Of a stretch of DNA of 64,000 nucleotides, positions 45,701 through 56,129 are shown one piece after another. The translations under genes were made by a program, and so were the position numbers. How positions within the stretch are numbered: position 1 is the stretch's first letter; every line of letters begins with the position of its first letter. The notes under the pieces were generated by a model that was given only the letters and a program-made list of their open reading frames with translations, was not told the origin of the DNA and did no database searches. Origin of the DNA: SAR324 cluster bacterium JCVI-SC AAA005. Its GTDB lineage: Bacteria > SAR324 > NAC60-12. Where the stretch lies: positions 1-64,000 of the forward strand of contig AGAU01000247.1 in assembly GCA_000224765.2 (NCBI GenBank), written 5' to 3'.

Positions 45701-46987
45701 TTAGATACTTAGTAAGCCCTTCCAGGCAAGTCGAGCGGTTCCTGCAGCAGCTTGATCAGAGGCAACATTCTGCATTTGAATTGGGAGTTGCTTTTGGCGA
45801 AGTGCGGTCCAAACGGAATTTTTTGAACCACCTCCGACTGTACGAAGTGACTTTAAGACTGGGCCTCCAAGTTCATTTAAACGATTGTAGGCCAGTGCTT
45901 CCACTGCGCTCATTCCTAACAAAAGACCATGAAGGAAAGTTTGGTCATCTGTAGGCCTTGGCTCTAAGCGTGGTGGGAAGGAAGGGTCATTGATTGGAAA
46001 TCTCTCTCCGGGTTTCAGCAAGGGATAGTAATCGAGGTCTAATATTGTTTCAGGGTCAATATTTCTGGAAAGTTTAAGAAGTTCCTTATCTGAAAAAAAA
46101 TGAGTGAGTACGTTGCCACCAGTATTTGAGGCTCCACCTGGTAACCACTGATCACCAATTCGATGACTGTAGATACCATATTCAGGAGCAAAAACTGGTT
46201 GATTGCTTAGAATCTTAACAACAAGAGTCGAACCAAGTGAAGTGACCCCATCCCCAATTTCGGATGCACCCGTTGCCAAGAAAGCGGCACAACCATCCGT
46301 AGTCCCTGAAACGATTTTGATGTCTTTTGAAAGTCCAAAGCGAACGGCAATTTTTTGGTCAATCTCACCTGTGACTTGACCGGGTTCTTTTGGATCTGGA
46401 AGTAACTCAAGTCGAGCTTTTGTTTGGGAGATCCAATTAGGCCATTCTCTAAGGATGGGATCATACCCTGTTTTCAGTGAGTTATTCTCGTCACTCCATC
46501 GGTATTCGCCAATAAATTTTCCTAGTGCCCAGTCTGCTTGGTGAAGCGCTCGGTGACATCCATCAAGTTCCTGAAGCTTCATCAACTTTGCCAATCCAGA
46601 AGTGGCTCCATGCGCAGCACTTTCTCTTGCAGCATACTGACGAATCTGCTCAAGAATATCAGGATCTTCGACAGGATCATTATACATCAGAGCATCGCCA
46701 ATGGGTTCCTGCTTATTGTTAAGCGCCAACATCGTCCCAGACGTCCCATCGACGGAGATTCCAGCAACCTGATTCCATTGATCATTCGATTCTATCCGCA
46801 ATTGCGCCAGAGTGGATTCTACGGATTTCCACCAAACAGCGGGGTTTCGATGATTTGAACCGAAATCTGACATAAGGCTGGATCGCTGAGCTACCACATC
46901 AAATTTTGAATTCATCAAAACTGCTCGCACACCAGAGGTGCCGATGTCAATTCCGAGGACCAGGGCAGATTCTAGAGAGGATGTCAT
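45701..46987 (-). CDS. FGGY-family carbohydrate kinase (short, D-ribulokinase/xylulokinase-like)
   Basis: The 428-residue kinase has GIDIGTSGVRAVLMN (N-terminal ATP motif), ISVDGTSGTMLAL, the catalytic Asp region SGTTDGCAAFLATGA, and TVGGGSKNSVWTALRQ near the C-terminus. At about 430 residues it is shorter than XylB (about 490) and resembles the short D-ribulose kinase type. Substrate uncertain. It sits between the class II aldolase and the HAD gene in one operon. Confidence 0.8.
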   Translation of the reverse strand: MTSSLESALVLGIDIGTSGVRAVLMNSKFDVVAQRSSLMSDFGSNHRNPAVWWKSVESTLAQLRIESNDQWNQVAGISVDGTSGTMLALNNKQEPIGDALMYNDPVEDPDILEQIRQYAARESAAHGATSGLAKLMKLQELDGCHRALHQADWALGKFIGEYRWSDENNSLKTGYDPILREWPNWISQTKARLELLPDPKEPGQVTGEIDQKIAVRFGLSKDIKIVSGTTDGCAAFLATGASEIGDGVTSLGSTLVVKILSNQPVFAPEYGIYSHRIGDQWLPGGASNTGGNVLTHFFSDKELLKLSRNIDPETILDLDYYPLLKPGERFPINDPSFPPRLEPRPTDDQTFLHGLLLGMSAVEALAYNRLNELGGPVLKSLRTVGGGSKNSVWTALRQKQLPIQMQNVASDQAAAGTARLAWKGLLSI

Positions 46988-47011
46988 CTAAGTTGGATTT
47001 GTTGAGTAAGA

Positions 47012-48061
47012 TTAAGCTGAGGCATTTCGTCGAGCCAATTCCTGTCTATACTTCTCCGCATCCCAATTCAGAAGTGCTGCTTCATCATTGAAAGTCAACT
47101 TTTGAACTCTATCGTTGGGTTGTAACCGAGATGCAACTTCTTTCAGAGACAATAACATTTCATCGGTGCCACGAGGGGCTTGCTTGTGTACCAACACGGC
47201 TTGAGCAGGGACGATTAAGGCTTTGGGAAGGCTTTCATTTTGATTCTGCTCAAACTGGGATAGAGTTGAACTCGATTTCAGAAGTTGTACACCTGAACCC
47301 AGAAAAATGACGTGGTCAGGGTAAAGTGAACCCTTTTCTACCTTTTCCAGAGAAATAGTGTCGTGGGCTATTCCTTGGGCAAAGAATTCGGCATCTCGAT
47401 AGTTAGATTCTTCTGGAAGAGCCAAATTAGACTTCGGTATTTTGACCTCTCTTTTAGAGCGCCTAAGCCTTAGGTGTACTTCCAATAAAAGTTTATGCGC
47501 CTCTTCAATTGAAGAGGCAGCTACGACCAACCCATGATTTCCAAGGATCAAGACATTCGTTTTGTTTGTGATCTTTGATTGTATCTCACGAGCCAGCGGT
47601 AATCCGGGCCTTCTGTAAGGAATGAAAACCCAATCAAGGCCTCCCAAAGGAGTAGCTAAAAGCTTTTCAGCATTTTGAAGGACAGCCCAAGAGATTGTTT
47701 CTACACAATGAACATGGAGTACAACCCTATATTTTAATGAGGCGTGAACCACTGTCTCAATTGATGGACGAAGGGATTCAGTTGGGTCTACTTTAAAATA
47801 TTGGGGCTTTTCCACGCGCTCGTCATTCTGTGCCATTGCTTGTTGTAACTTGGCAAGATCCACAGCTACCATCGTCTTTTTCTCTGTCGCTTCTGATAAC
47901 CAGGTGCCGGATGCTTTCACCCAAAGTAGGCCGTCTTCTTTAATGGATGTATTTCCACCAGCTCCCTGTACCAATAATGGGTTTCTTCCTAAATTAGCGG
48001 AAAGTTCACAAAATTTTTGAAATTCTGGACTTTTTGAAAAATTAAATATTGAATCATTCAT
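47012..48061 (-). CDS. Class II aldolase/adducin-family protein (long form)
   Basis: The 349-residue protein has the class II aldolase fold: QGAGGNTSIKEDGLLWVKASG near the N-terminus, VLHVHCVETISWAV with zinc-binding His, and LGNHGLVVAAS. The C-terminal 130 residues are an extension that resembles the longer RhaD-like or bifunctional class II aldolase proteins. Members cleave ketose-1-phosphates (FucA, RhaD) or decarboxylate keto-acids; here a ketose-1-phosphate lyase is plausible. Confidence 0.75.
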   Translation of the reverse strand: MNDSIFNFSKSPEFQKFCELSANLGRNPLLVQGAGGNTSIKEDGLLWVKASGTWLSEATEKKTMVAVDLAKLQQAMAQNDERVEKPQYFKVDPTESLRPSIETVVHASLKYRVVLHVHCVETISWAVLQNAEKLLATPLGGLDWVFIPYRRPGLPLAREIQSKITNKTNVLILGNHGLVVAASSIEEAHKLLLEVHLRLRRSKREVKIPKSNLALPEESNYRDAEFFAQGIAHDTISLEKVEKGSLYPDHVIFLGSGVQLLKSSSTLSQFEQNQNESLPKALIVPAQAVLVHKQAPRGTDEMLLSLKEVASRLQPNDRVQKLTFNDEAALLNWDAEKYRQELARRNASA

Positions 48062-48089
48062 GAAAAAAAATATCTACTAGTTGGAGATT

Positions 48090-49133
48090 TTAACAAGGAT
48101 TTAGAGGGGGATCACCGGAAAGATACCGTTGAACTTCTTCTGCAGCCTGTTCAGCAGCATACTCTACTGTACGCAAGGAAGCGCCAGCAATATGAGGTGT
48201 CAGTGTTACGTTATCAAGTTTTAACAAAGGCCAATCTGAAGGAACTGGCTCTACTCCAAAAGTTTCCAGCATAGCTCCCCGAAGATGACCGCTGGTGAGT
48301 GTATCGGTTAAAGCCTGGTAATCCACCATCGGACCACGAGCAGTGTTGATGAAGTAAGCATCTTTCTTCATCTTGTGGAAGGCTTCTTGATTGATGAAAC
48401 CAGTGGTTTCCTTTGTCACCCTTGAGTGCAAACTGACAACATCTGATTTCTTTAGCAAAGCATCTAAATCGACCTGTTGCACACCATTCACTTTGTCGTC
48501 CGAACTCAACTCCACATATGGATCACAGACGAGGATTTGGCATCCAAAAGGCTGAAGAAGTTTTACAACCTTTGTTCCGATATGACCATAACCAATCAAT
48601 CCAACAGTCATCTGTGAGAGTTCTCTGCCAGTGACGTCAGCCCGATAAAGATCACCGCGCCAGGTCCCATTTCGAAGAGATTCATGGCCCAAGCGGATCA
48701 GCCTTGTTTCGGCTAAGATTGCACCAATTGTGAACTCTGCAACAGCGCTCGCATTCCTGCCTGGAACATTGACCACTTTGACATCTGCCTTACGAGCAGC
48801 CTCCATATCAATATTAACTGGACCCCCACGAGAGACAGCGATGAGACGAAGGGTTTTCAGTCTGTCGAACATCTCTTCTGAGAAAGGAGCAAGATGGTCC
48901 ACAACAATTTCTGAATCACCAATGAATCTGACAATTTCATCGGGATCACCCATATACTCTTTGAGGCCTTCCATTCCAGGTTTTTCGTACCCATGCTCCA
49001 TCGGCTTATCAGGCCAAGGCAACTCCAGTTCCTTAAAGAAGTGGTTGCTGCCACAAGTTTTTTCGAGGTGTTCCCTAAAGATTTCAGTCTTCATGAATCG
49101 ATCACCGATGATGGCAATCTTTCTAGGTTCCAA
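48090..49133 (-). CDS. D-2-hydroxyacid dehydrogenase-family oxidoreductase
   Basis: The 347-residue NAD(P)-dependent enzyme has the Rossmann motif VGLIGYGHIGTKVV, the substrate-binding ISRGGPVNID-like region, catalytic Arg in SLHSRVT, INTARGPMVDY, Glu in LETFGVEP and His in LTPHIAGAS. An N-terminal insertion around LPWPDKPMEHGYEKPG is unusual. It resembles phosphoglycerate dehydrogenase-type enzymes found in sugar operons. Overlaps the erythritol kinase-like gene by 11 nt, so the two are coupled. Confidence 0.8.
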   Translation of the reverse strand: MEPRKIAIIGDRFMKTEIFREHLEKTCGSNHFFKELELPWPDKPMEHGYEKPGMEGLKEYMGDPDEIVRFIGDSEIVVDHLAPFSEEMFDRLKTLRLIAVSRGGPVNIDMEAARKADVKVVNVPGRNASAVAEFTIGAILAETRLIRLGHESLRNGTWRGDLYRADVTGRELSQMTVGLIGYGHIGTKVVKLLQPFGCQILVCDPYVELSSDDKVNGVQQVDLDALLKKSDVVSLHSRVTKETTGFINQEAFHKMKKDAYFINTARGPMVDYQALTDTLTSGHLRGAMLETFGVEPVPSDWPLLKLDNVTLTPHIAGASLRTVEYAAEQAAEEVQRYLSGDPPLNPC

Positions 49134-50676
49134 GCAATTCTCCTTGTTTTTTTAATGATTGCCAAATCGGAGGATAAGCCCGGCGCGCTTCAACGTAATT
49201 AGGATAAAGTGAATCATAAATTTGCCCTTTTGAGGCATCATATTCTTCAGCTTCACTCAAATATGGATGAACCCAATCTTTTACGCATGCGGCCATGTTG
49301 GGATAAATTCCCAAACAAACCGCTGCCATCATTGCTACTCCTGAAGCTCCTGCTTCTCCTCTTTCAGCGGTACGAAATCGAGTCTTCAAAACAGATCCCA
49401 TGATCTTTCGTAGGGCTTTGCTACGAGCGGCCCCGCCTGAGAGTCGAACTTCAGCGGGTACTCCACCTGCTGCCTCGTAACAGTCTCTTGCTGCGAAAGA
49501 CAGTCCTTCATAAACTCCTCGCAACATATCGAAATAGCCGTGCTTCGAAGAAAGCCCAATGAAACTGGCCCTGGCGTTCGCATTGATAAAAGGTCCTCTT
49601 TCACCAGCTTGCGATATGTAGGGATGATAAAGAAATTCTGCCGGTGATGCATCCAGGATGTGTTGATCCAAATCTATGAAAAGATCCGAGTGATTTTTTT
49701 GAATGCCCTGGAATTTCAAAACATCAATTGCGAGGTCTAGCATCCAATCAATGTTGAGCGTCGCAGCCATGTTCGACTGCATTTGACTGTAAGTCCCGTC
49801 AACAGGAAAAACCATCGTGTAGCCGGTTGATTCCTGGTTGAGTTTGATCTCATCAACAGAATCTACATAGCGCATGTGCATACCTGTCGAACCGATGATC
49901 GTACATCCTGTTTGATAGCCTGGGTCATAGAGGCCGGAGCCGAGAGCTGTACAGATTACATCGACATATCCCAACATAACTGGGATACCAGATTGCAGGC
50001 CGCAAAGCTTAGCTACAATGTCTGAAAGTGGATGGTATTTTTTGGTTCCGTCAACCACTTTGGGAAACAAAGCTTTCTGTTCAGTCAGTCCCAGCAGTTT
50101 AATGACTTCATCAGAAAAATCTCGGTTTCGAAAGTCGCCGCAACTGAAGACACTCTCTGAGGGATCGGTAGCTCTGACACCAGTCAGATTAAAATAAAGC
50201 CAATCCTTGCAATGGAATACTGTTGTACTTTCTTGAAGAATTTCTGGATGATGTTTTTTCATCCACAGTAATTGAGGTCCCTGGTCACATGAAGCTAACC
50301 CAGTACCTGTCAACTCAAAACGTCTTCTAGCGTTGGAGGATTTACCGTAGCTTTCGACCAAGTCCGCAGCCCTTGCATCTAACCATAACCAACCTCGTCC
50401 AACAGGGCTTCCATTCTCATCAATCAACCAAGTCCCAGAACCCTGACCTGTCACTGCAATACCAACTATTTGATGCCCATCCAGTTTTTCTAGAATCTGG
50501 CGAATGACTTCAAGGGTGTCCGTCCAAGTTCGATCAAGTTCCTGCTCAACCCCTCCGTTTGAAAGAATTTCATAGTGATTTGCTTTGGCAGCTACTTCAA
50601 TTTGGTTGCCCTTTAGATCGAAGGCAACAGCTTTAATCACTGAAGTACCTGCGTCAATTCCCAGAAGAAGATCCAT
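49123..50676 (-). CDS. eryA: FGGY-family kinase, erythritol kinase-like
   Basis: The 517-residue kinase starts with LLGIDAGTSVIKAVAFDLKG and has VTGQGSGTWLIDENG, then LDARAAD with the likely catalytic Asp area, CTIIGSTGMHMR, and RLSGGAARSKALRKIMG near the C-terminus. The overall pattern (including GIDAGTSVIK and the long C-terminus) is closest, from memory, to EryA erythritol kinases of Rhizobiales rather than to glycerol kinases. It would phosphorylate a polyol such as erythritol. It is followed by the dehydrogenase and aldolase genes. Confidence 0.75.
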   Translation of the reverse strand: MDLLLGIDAGTSVIKAVAFDLKGNQIEVAAKANHYEILSNGGVEQELDRTWTDTLEVIRQILEKLDGHQIVGIAVTGQGSGTWLIDENGSPVGRGWLWLDARAADLVESYGKSSNARRRFELTGTGLASCDQGPQLLWMKKHHPEILQESTTVFHCKDWLYFNLTGVRATDPSESVFSCGDFRNRDFSDEVIKLLGLTEQKALFPKVVDGTKKYHPLSDIVAKLCGLQSGIPVMLGYVDVICTALGSGLYDPGYQTGCTIIGSTGMHMRYVDSVDEIKLNQESTGYTMVFPVDGTYSQMQSNMAATLNIDWMLDLAIDVLKFQGIQKNHSDLFIDLDQHILDASPAEFLYHPYISQAGERGPFINANARASFIGLSSKHGYFDMLRGVYEGLSFAARDCYEAAGGVPAEVRLSGGAARSKALRKIMGSVLKTRFRTAERGEAGASGVAMMAAVCLGIYPNMAACVKDWVHPYLSEAEEYDASKGQIYDSLYPNYVEARRAYPPIWQSLKKQGELLGT

Positions 50677-50778
50677 TGGCTTTCTTCATTTTTGAGTTGG
50701 TCATAAATCTGTATTCATAAAGTTAATTGAATTTTTAGACTCACGCTGATTTTCCTTCGAATTTGGCAAGGATAAAAT

Positions 50779-52263
50779 CTAAATCTGCTTCAGGATTTTA
50801 TAAGGACGTGCTTGTTTGCTTGACAAATCTTGCCATTTCTCAGCAACTTTCGGATCGGGCTCGATTAGCTCTGCTTCATTTGTCATTGCAGCTGCTGCCT
50901 CTTTAAAATTTGCAAACCAACCCGTACCTACAGCAGCTGAAATTCCAGCCCCCAAGGCAGAAGCTTCATTTGAAAGACTCCTTTGAACAGGGAGTTGGGT
51001 TGCGTCAGCAATCATTTTCATCCAGAGCGAACTTTGGGCTCCGCCACCGATCGCATTGATCTTTTGTAGTTCAACCTCCTCACTGGCCATTATTTGCATG
51101 GCGCGGGCTGATTCTAGTGTTAACGCTTCGAGGGAAGCTCGATAAAGATGTGCTTGTGTGTGATGAGTCCTAAGCCCTAAAAACGCTCCGGTTGAAGAGG
51201 GATCCCAATGAGGATCCATGCACCCTGAGAGATGGGTCTGAACGAGAACTCCCTCGGAACCAATGTCAATTTTAGAGGCTTGTCCTTCAAGCCGAGAGAA
51301 AATTTCTCCTGTGCGCTCACCGCTCCCAAGGCATTCCAAAAACCAGTTGACGAAAAAAGCCCCTGCCCTCTGGACAGATTCTAAAAAATAGCCCTCACCC
51401 GTTGGGGAAATGAGAGTTCGCCAGAAATTACTAAAGCGCAGATCTTTAGACGAAGCCCCTACGATGATAGCTGTCCCAAGATTCATGTAGGCACGTCCCC
51501 CTGCAATGGCATTTACACCTAGCCCTGCACATTGACCATCTCCTCCACCAGCAAATACTTTTAGGTTCATCGGCAAGTTGAATTCTGAGGCGATTTTTTC
51601 TGAAATCTTTCCGATCTCTTCACCTGGGCATAGCGCTTCAGGGAATTGATCTGTGCTTACCCCGACATGATCAAGCAAAGTGCTGGACCAGACTTTTTTG
51701 TGGATGTCGAAAGTTCCAAAAGGATCTGCGCTTGTCCAACTAGTTTTGGCGGTTCCTGTCAAACGAAATACAAGGTAACCTTGCACATCAAGGATTCGAT
51801 GTGTCTTTTCAAGAACTTCTGGTTTGTTTTTGCTTAACCACTTCAGCCGATACAAAACAGGGGTGGGGTCAATTGGTTTTCCTGAAATTTTGTGAATTTG
51901 TTCTCCTCCCACAATCTTGCACAAACTTTCAACCTCGTTAGCAGCCCTTTCATCCAGCCAAACCATTGCATCATGTAAACTAGTTCCATCATGATCCAGA
52001 AAAGCTACTGTTTCTCTTTGATTAGAAATAGAGATACCCTCTACTCTCATTGGGTCGATTTTTTCAATTGCTTGCCCCAAAGCAATTTTAAAAGAATCCC
52101 ACCATTCATGAGGATCCTGCTCAGCGTGACCTGGTTCCGGCATTTTCATACTAATCTGTGCCCTACCCTCAGAGATTGGCTGACCCTTCTCATTCCAAAC
52201 TATCGCTTTTGTCGATTGCGTAGAACTGTCGATACCAATGACAAATCTTTGCGCCATGTTCAC
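50779..52263 (-). CDS. xylB: FGGY-family kinase, xylulokinase-like
   Basis: The 494-residue kinase starts VIGIDSSTQSTKAIVWNEKG (the DSSTQSTK variant of the ATP-binding loop) and has ISISNQRETVAFLDHDG, WLDERAANEVE, TSADPFGTFDI, GGGDGQCAGLGVNA and NAIGGGAQSSLWMKMI. These fit the xylulokinase group of the FGGY family. D-xylulose or a related ketose is the likely substrate. It is 21 bp after the regulator gene in the operon. Confidence 0.8.
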   Translation of the reverse strand: MNMAQRFVIGIDSSTQSTKAIVWNEKGQPISEGRAQISMKMPEPGHAEQDPHEWWDSFKIALGQAIEKIDPMRVEGISISNQRETVAFLDHDGTSLHDAMVWLDERAANEVESLCKIVGGEQIHKISGKPIDPTPVLYRLKWLSKNKPEVLEKTHRILDVQGYLVFRLTGTAKTSWTSADPFGTFDIHKKVWSSTLLDHVGVSTDQFPEALCPGEEIGKISEKIASEFNLPMNLKVFAGGGDGQCAGLGVNAIAGGRAYMNLGTAIIVGASSKDLRFSNFWRTLISPTGEGYFLESVQRAGAFFVNWFLECLGSGERTGEIFSRLEGQASKIDIGSEGVLVQTHLSGCMDPHWDPSSTGAFLGLRTHHTQAHLYRASLEALTLESARAMQIMASEEVELQKINAIGGGAQSSLWMKMIADATQLPVQRSLSNEASALGAGISAAVGTGWFANFKEAAAAMTNEAELIEPDPKVAEKWQDLSSKQARPYKILKQI

Positions 52264-52284
52264 TCCCCACCCAGAGACTTTGAA

Positions 52285-53244
52285 TCAACTAAGTAATGCG
52301 TTTGCGGTTTCATAGTCTGTTACCAAGTGGGTTGGATATTGTCCACTAAGGGTAGCTCGCACAACCTCGACTTTTTTGGAACCCCCGGCCACTGCCAATC
52401 GACAAGGAATGCTTTTGATTTCGTCGAGTGATACGCCGATCATCCGATCATCCATTTCTGTGTAAATCTGCTGGCCCTTTTCGTTGAGCATTCTGCCGAG
52501 AATTGTCCCAATTGCTCCTTGCGCAAGATATCTTTCGCGCTCCTTTGCCTTTAGAAATCCTGTACTAACGACTGTGCTTTGGGGGCAGAGCTCTCCAATT
52601 CCGAAAACGATAATTCGTGAGGACTTAATAGTCTTGAATTGGTTAACGATAACCTCTTCTTTCAATAATTCTTCTTTCAAGTGTTTTGAGGAAAGAATTG
52701 CTGGGGCTAGAAAATTCATACAGCGGGCGTTGAGCCGGTTTGCCAGAACAGATGTACAAAATTCTGGAGAGAATTCAACTGTCGAATGAAAACTACCAAT
52801 TACTTGAACTACTGTGAGGTTATCCAATTGGCTTCGGGGAATAGCTTGAGCAGCTGCTAGTATAGTCTTTCCCCAAGCTACAGAGATCATATCGTTGGAA
52901 TTCAACATACCGAATAAGACTCTTGCAGCCGCTATTCCCAGTCTCTCGGATAAATTTGATTCCTCGACTGTCTTTGGGATAACGACACAGCCGGTAAGTC
53001 CGTATTTCGCTTGGAGCGATTTGGAAATGACAGTTTCTGAGATCGACTTTTGATCGAACTGGATTGATACGAGACCTCGGTCACGAGCTTCTTGAAGATA
53101 ATTTACAACCGAAGCCCTGGAAACCCCTAGAACCCTGGCAACATCGATCTGTGTCATCTGATCAATGTAATAAAGCCAAGCAGCCCAGGTAACTACATCT
53201 TGGAATTCTGGAGGGCTATCCCTCTTTCGAAATTTAACATTCAT
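52285..53244 (-). CDS. SorC/DeoR-type sugar-binding transcriptional regulator
   Basis: The 319-residue protein has an N-terminal helix-turn-helix (about residues 30-55: DQMTQIDVARVLGVSRASVVNY in two overlapping parts) and the SorC-type sugar-phosphate-binding domain, with VAWGKTILAAAQ, VQVIGSF and VAGGSKKVEVVRATLSG near the end. It resembles EryD and similar regulators of polyol operons. As first gene of the minus-strand unit it is likely auto-regulated. The binding ligand is probably a phosphorylated product of the kinases. Confidence 0.85.
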   Translation of the reverse strand: MNVKFRKRDSPPEFQDVVTWAAWLYYIDQMTQIDVARVLGVSRASVVNYLQEARDRGLVSIQFDQKSISETVISKSLQAKYGLTGCVVIPKTVEESNLSERLGIAAARVLFGMLNSNDMISVAWGKTILAAAQAIPRSQLDNLTVVQVIGSFHSTVEFSPEFCTSVLANRLNARCMNFLAPAILSSKHLKEELLKEEVIVNQFKTIKSSRIIVFGIGELCPQSTVVSTGFLKAKERERYLAQGAIGTILGRMLNEKGQQIYTEMDDRMIGVSLDEIKSIPCRLAVAGGSKKVEVVRATLSGQYPTHLVTDYETANALLS

Positions 53245-53760
53245 ATTTGCCAGAGCAAACTAAGTACTGCTTGTATTCTAATATTCAGGAAAAAGTTTCT
53301 TTTTTTGGATTTGACATTTAACTTAACTGACAGTCAAGTTGCGTTTGACATTATTCAATGAAGATTAACATTTGAAAAACAAAAGAAACTTTTAACAGCT
53401 ATTGGTGTTTTATTTACAAAAAACCAGTTGAATGGTTCTTAGTGTTTAAAAAACAATTTTAATAATTGTTGGGTAATATTTGAGATTAGTTTTTAAGATG
53501 AATATCAAAGAATTATTGGGAACTTATCAATAATTCTGTATGAAACTCGATATACCTGCTTTGGGACACTTAATCAAAGCAGCACTTATTCTGTCTGCAG
53601 TGGGATTTGCATAGCCGGGAAAACTTTTTATTTGAAGTTCCCCGAGTGGGAATTGACACTCTGACAGAATTGAACATCTTATGGTGTTCAAAATTCCTAT
53701 ATCATAAACCAAACAGAGAATAACTCTGTTATCAATGATGATTTTTATCAGGAGATTTAG
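53245..53760. promoter_or_regulatory. Divergent regulatory region of the polyol island
   Basis: A 516-bp region between the regulator gene and the transporter operon. A 21-bp near-palindrome AACTT(A)ACTG-A-CAGT(C)AAGTT at 53320-53340 overlaps a minus-strand promoter candidate for the regulator (TTGACT at 53337-53332, 17-bp spacer, TCAAAT at 53314-53309). Two copies of TTTGACATT flank it (53310 and 53344). The rest is AT-rich. Confidence 0.5.
53653..53690 (+). promoter_or_regulatory. Promoter and operator of the sugar ABC transporter operon
   Basis: A consensus -35 TTGACA (53653-53658) and a -10 candidate TCTTAT (53677-53682, 18-bp spacer) are overlapped by the 20-bp imperfect palindrome TGAACATC-TTAT-GGTGTTCA at 53671-53690, an ideal position for a repressor. 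The start codon lies 70 bp downstream with a good CAGGAG ribosome-binding site. Function is inferred. Confidence 0.5.
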
Positions 53761-55185
53761 ATGAAAAAGTTGTTTCTATCAGTATTTGCATCAGTCACTG
53801 CCCTTACAGCGGTTGCGGGTGGCCACGATGCATTTTGGAAATCTGCTGGCCAACCTTACAAGGGTGTAACGCTCCAGGGTGTTACTGAAAACACACCTCC
53901 AGGACAATTCGTATCCGAAGTCTTGGCTAAAGATTTCGAAAAATTGACAGGAATCAAAGTAAGGCTTGAAACAACATCATGGGATCAAATGTATGATAAG
54001 GCTATCAAAGATATGGAAGCCAATACAGGGATCTATGATTTTGTATATATTGAGCAAGACATTATTTATTCCTATCTGGATCGGGATTTTTTGGTAAATA
54101 TTTCTGAAGGATTAGCCGCAAACCCGAAGTTGAAAGCTCCAAACGTAGACTTCGCCGATTTTACAACATTTATCGATTACTTTAAAAACGGAGAGGGAGA
54201 CGTTTTTGGGGTACCGATGGAAGCTTTCATCAAGGTTTATCTTTATAGAAAAGACCTCTTCGAGAATACAGAAGCAAAGGCAGCATTCCGAGCCCGCTAC
54301 GGTTATGGATTGGAGCCTGCTAAAACCTTTGGACAATACCGAGACAATGCAGAATTTTTCACAAAGTTTTGCGCTGATCAAGGTATGGACTGCTGGGGAA
54401 CCACGGTTCAAGGCCATACTGGTCACCCCGCCTCCACCTATGAATTGTTAGAAACCATCTTCCCGAGCTTTGGAGTGTACAATTGGGGAATCAACATGGA
54501 CAACTATCAGGCGTCTGTGGAAAATGGTGGACAGTTGAATGGTGGAAGAGCAAAAGCTGCTTTAAGATTCTGGACTGGTTTGCTTGATTTCGCTCCACCA
54601 GAGGCACTTCAGAGTACATGGAGTGAGGTAGGCGCATCTTTCGCTGCAGGTCGAGCTGCTCAAGGATGGGTATATGGGGAGAATGCCGCTTGGATCGCAA
54701 CAGATGCAGAGAGATCTCGTGTTGTTGGTAATGTTGGAGTTTCTCTTCCACCAACTGCTGAGGGTGTAATGATGCAGGCAGCATCAGGTAATGGCTATAT
54801 CGGCTATTTCGACGGGGGAGCTTTTGGAATTCCACATTCTTCGAAGAACAAAGAAGCAACTATGCTGTGGCTTCAGTACCTTGGGCAAAACGAAGTTCAA
54901 GCTGATTGGGCAATTGCTGGAGGAAGGATTACTCACAAAGCGACATATTCTGATCCAAAAGTTGTAGCAGTTGATGCAAAGGCTGATGCATACTTCACTT
55001 TGATGAGAGATACTGGTTATCTCTTTGCTGGCGCCCCTCCGTATCCATTTCATGGAGCAGGAAGAGCCGCAATCGACCCATTCATATTCAAAGCACTTGC
55101 TGGGGAGTTGACTCCAGAAGAGGCTCTGGATCAAGCTGCGGCAGCAGTGGATGAACTGATGAAGGAATTAGGATACGCGAAATAA
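53761..55185 (+). CDS. Periplasmic sugar-binding protein (family 1 extracellular)
   Basis: The 474-residue protein has a short signal peptide ([18 protein letters not shown]) and the MalE/UgpB-type fold: [25 protein letters not shown] is its first strand-helix unit (shown in parts). [35 protein letters not shown] and [14 protein letters not shown] are typical of family-1 solute-binding proteins. It is the first gene of the plus-strand transporter operon and probably binds a polyol or sugar. The ligand cannot be told from sequence. Confidence 0.88.
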   Translation: MKKLFLSVFASVTALTAVAGGHDAFWKSAGQPYKGVTLQGVTENTPPGQFVSEVLAKDFEKLTGIKVRLETTSWDQMYDKAIKDMEANTGIYDFVYIEQDIIYSYLDRDFLVNISEGLAANPKLKAPNVDFADFTTFIDYFKNGEGDVFGVPMEAFIKVYLYRKDLFENTEAKAAFRARYGYGLEPAKTFGQYRDNAEFFTKFCADQGMDCWGTTVQGHTGHPASTYELLETIFPSFGVYNWGINMDNYQASVENGGQLNGGRAKAALRFWTGLLDFAPPEALQSTWSEVGASFAAGRAAQGWVYGENAAWIATDAERSRVVGNVGVSLPPTAEGVMMQAASGNGYIGYFDGGAFGIPHSSKNKEATMLWLQYLGQNEVQADWAIAGGRITHKATYSDPKVVAVDAKADAYFTLMRDTGYLFAGAPPYPFHGAGRAAIDPFIFKALAGELTPEEALDQAAAAVDELMKELGYAK

Positions 55186-55247
55186 CTTTTATGGGGCTGA
55201 GTGCTAATCAGCCCCAATCAAAACAAACAATATAAACTCATCAAATC

Positions 55248-56129
55248 GTGGTTGGCTCCAAAAGAATTCCTTGGTATCTCCTCTCACCAACAATTGTCAT
55301 TCTTTTAATTGTTGGATTACTACCATTTATATATGTTTTAATCGTTAGTTTCTACAACTGGAATCCCCTGGGAAAGTCAGATGAGATGACGTTTATTGCA
55401 GGAGATAACTTTAGAAAATTAGTTTTTGATGAAGATTTTCTGTTAAGTGTATGGCGATCAATCAAATACGCTTTCACTACACTTTTTTTTGAATTCATAA
55501 TTGGTTTTTTATTAGCCTTATCTTTAAGAGAAAGCTTTCCGTTCAGACCTTTTTTTAGAATCGTTCATACCCTCCCCTTGGTTGTTGCTCCTATTGTTGT
55601 TGGATCGATCTTCAAATTGTTTACAGTTTCAGGTTTTGGTCCACTCCCTCATTTTTTGAAAGAATGGTTCGGATACTCTTTTAATTATGGAAGAGACGCT
55701 GAACAGGCTTTTTGGATGATCGTGTTTATGGACATATGGCATTGGACACCATTTGTTACTCTGACTCTTCTAGCCGGATTGAGTGCTTTGCCTAAAGATC
55801 CATATGAATCAGCGAAAATGGATGGGGCTAATGGAATTCAAATTTTCTTTCATATCACTCTTCCTATGATGATACCTGTCTTACTCGTAGTTGTCTTCAT
55901 CAGATTGATGGATTCCCTGAAGGCAGTAGACGAGATCTGGATGTTAACTAGTGGAGGTCCAGGTGTAGAAACCCGACTAGCAGGAATTCATATCTGGAGG
56001 TCAGTGTTTGAGAGTCGATTCTATGGCTACGGCTCAGCTATGTCGATATTCCTACTTTATATAACAATTGTGATTTGTTGGTTACTTTACGTAGTTATGA
56101 CATCGAAACAGAATGAGTCGAATGCTTAG
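55248..56129 (+). CDS. Sugar ABC transporter permease, MalF type
   Basis: The 293-residue protein has six hydrophobic segments, beginning with [21 protein letters not shown], and the EAA coupling motif [20 protein letters not shown]. Start is a GTG at 55248. The EAA loop interacts with the ATPase, which is not encoded nearby. Pairs with the following MalG-type permease. Confidence 0.9.
   Translation: MVGSKRIPWYLLSPTIVILLIVGLLPFIYVLIVSFYNWNPLGKSDEMTFIAGDNFRKLVFDEDFLLSVWRSIKYAFTTLFFEFIIGFLLALSLRESFPFRPFFRIVHTLPLVVAPIVVGSIFKLFTVSGFGPLPHFLKEWFGYSFNYGRDAEQAFWMIVFMDIWHWTPFVTLTLLAGLSALPKDPYESAKMDGANGIQIFFHITLPMMIPVLLVVVFIRLMDSLKAVDEIWMLTSGGPGVETRLAGIHIWRSVFESRFYGYGSAMSIFLLYITIVICWLLYVVMTSKQNESNA

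Noticed and set aside
45701..52263. Possibility that the three FGGY kinases are recent tandem duplicates
   Set aside because: Their lengths (428, 517, 494) and ATP-loop sequences differ clearly, so they look like separate subfamilies.
54112..54426. 104-codon minus-strand open frame
   Set aside because: Shadow of the sugar-binding-protein gene.
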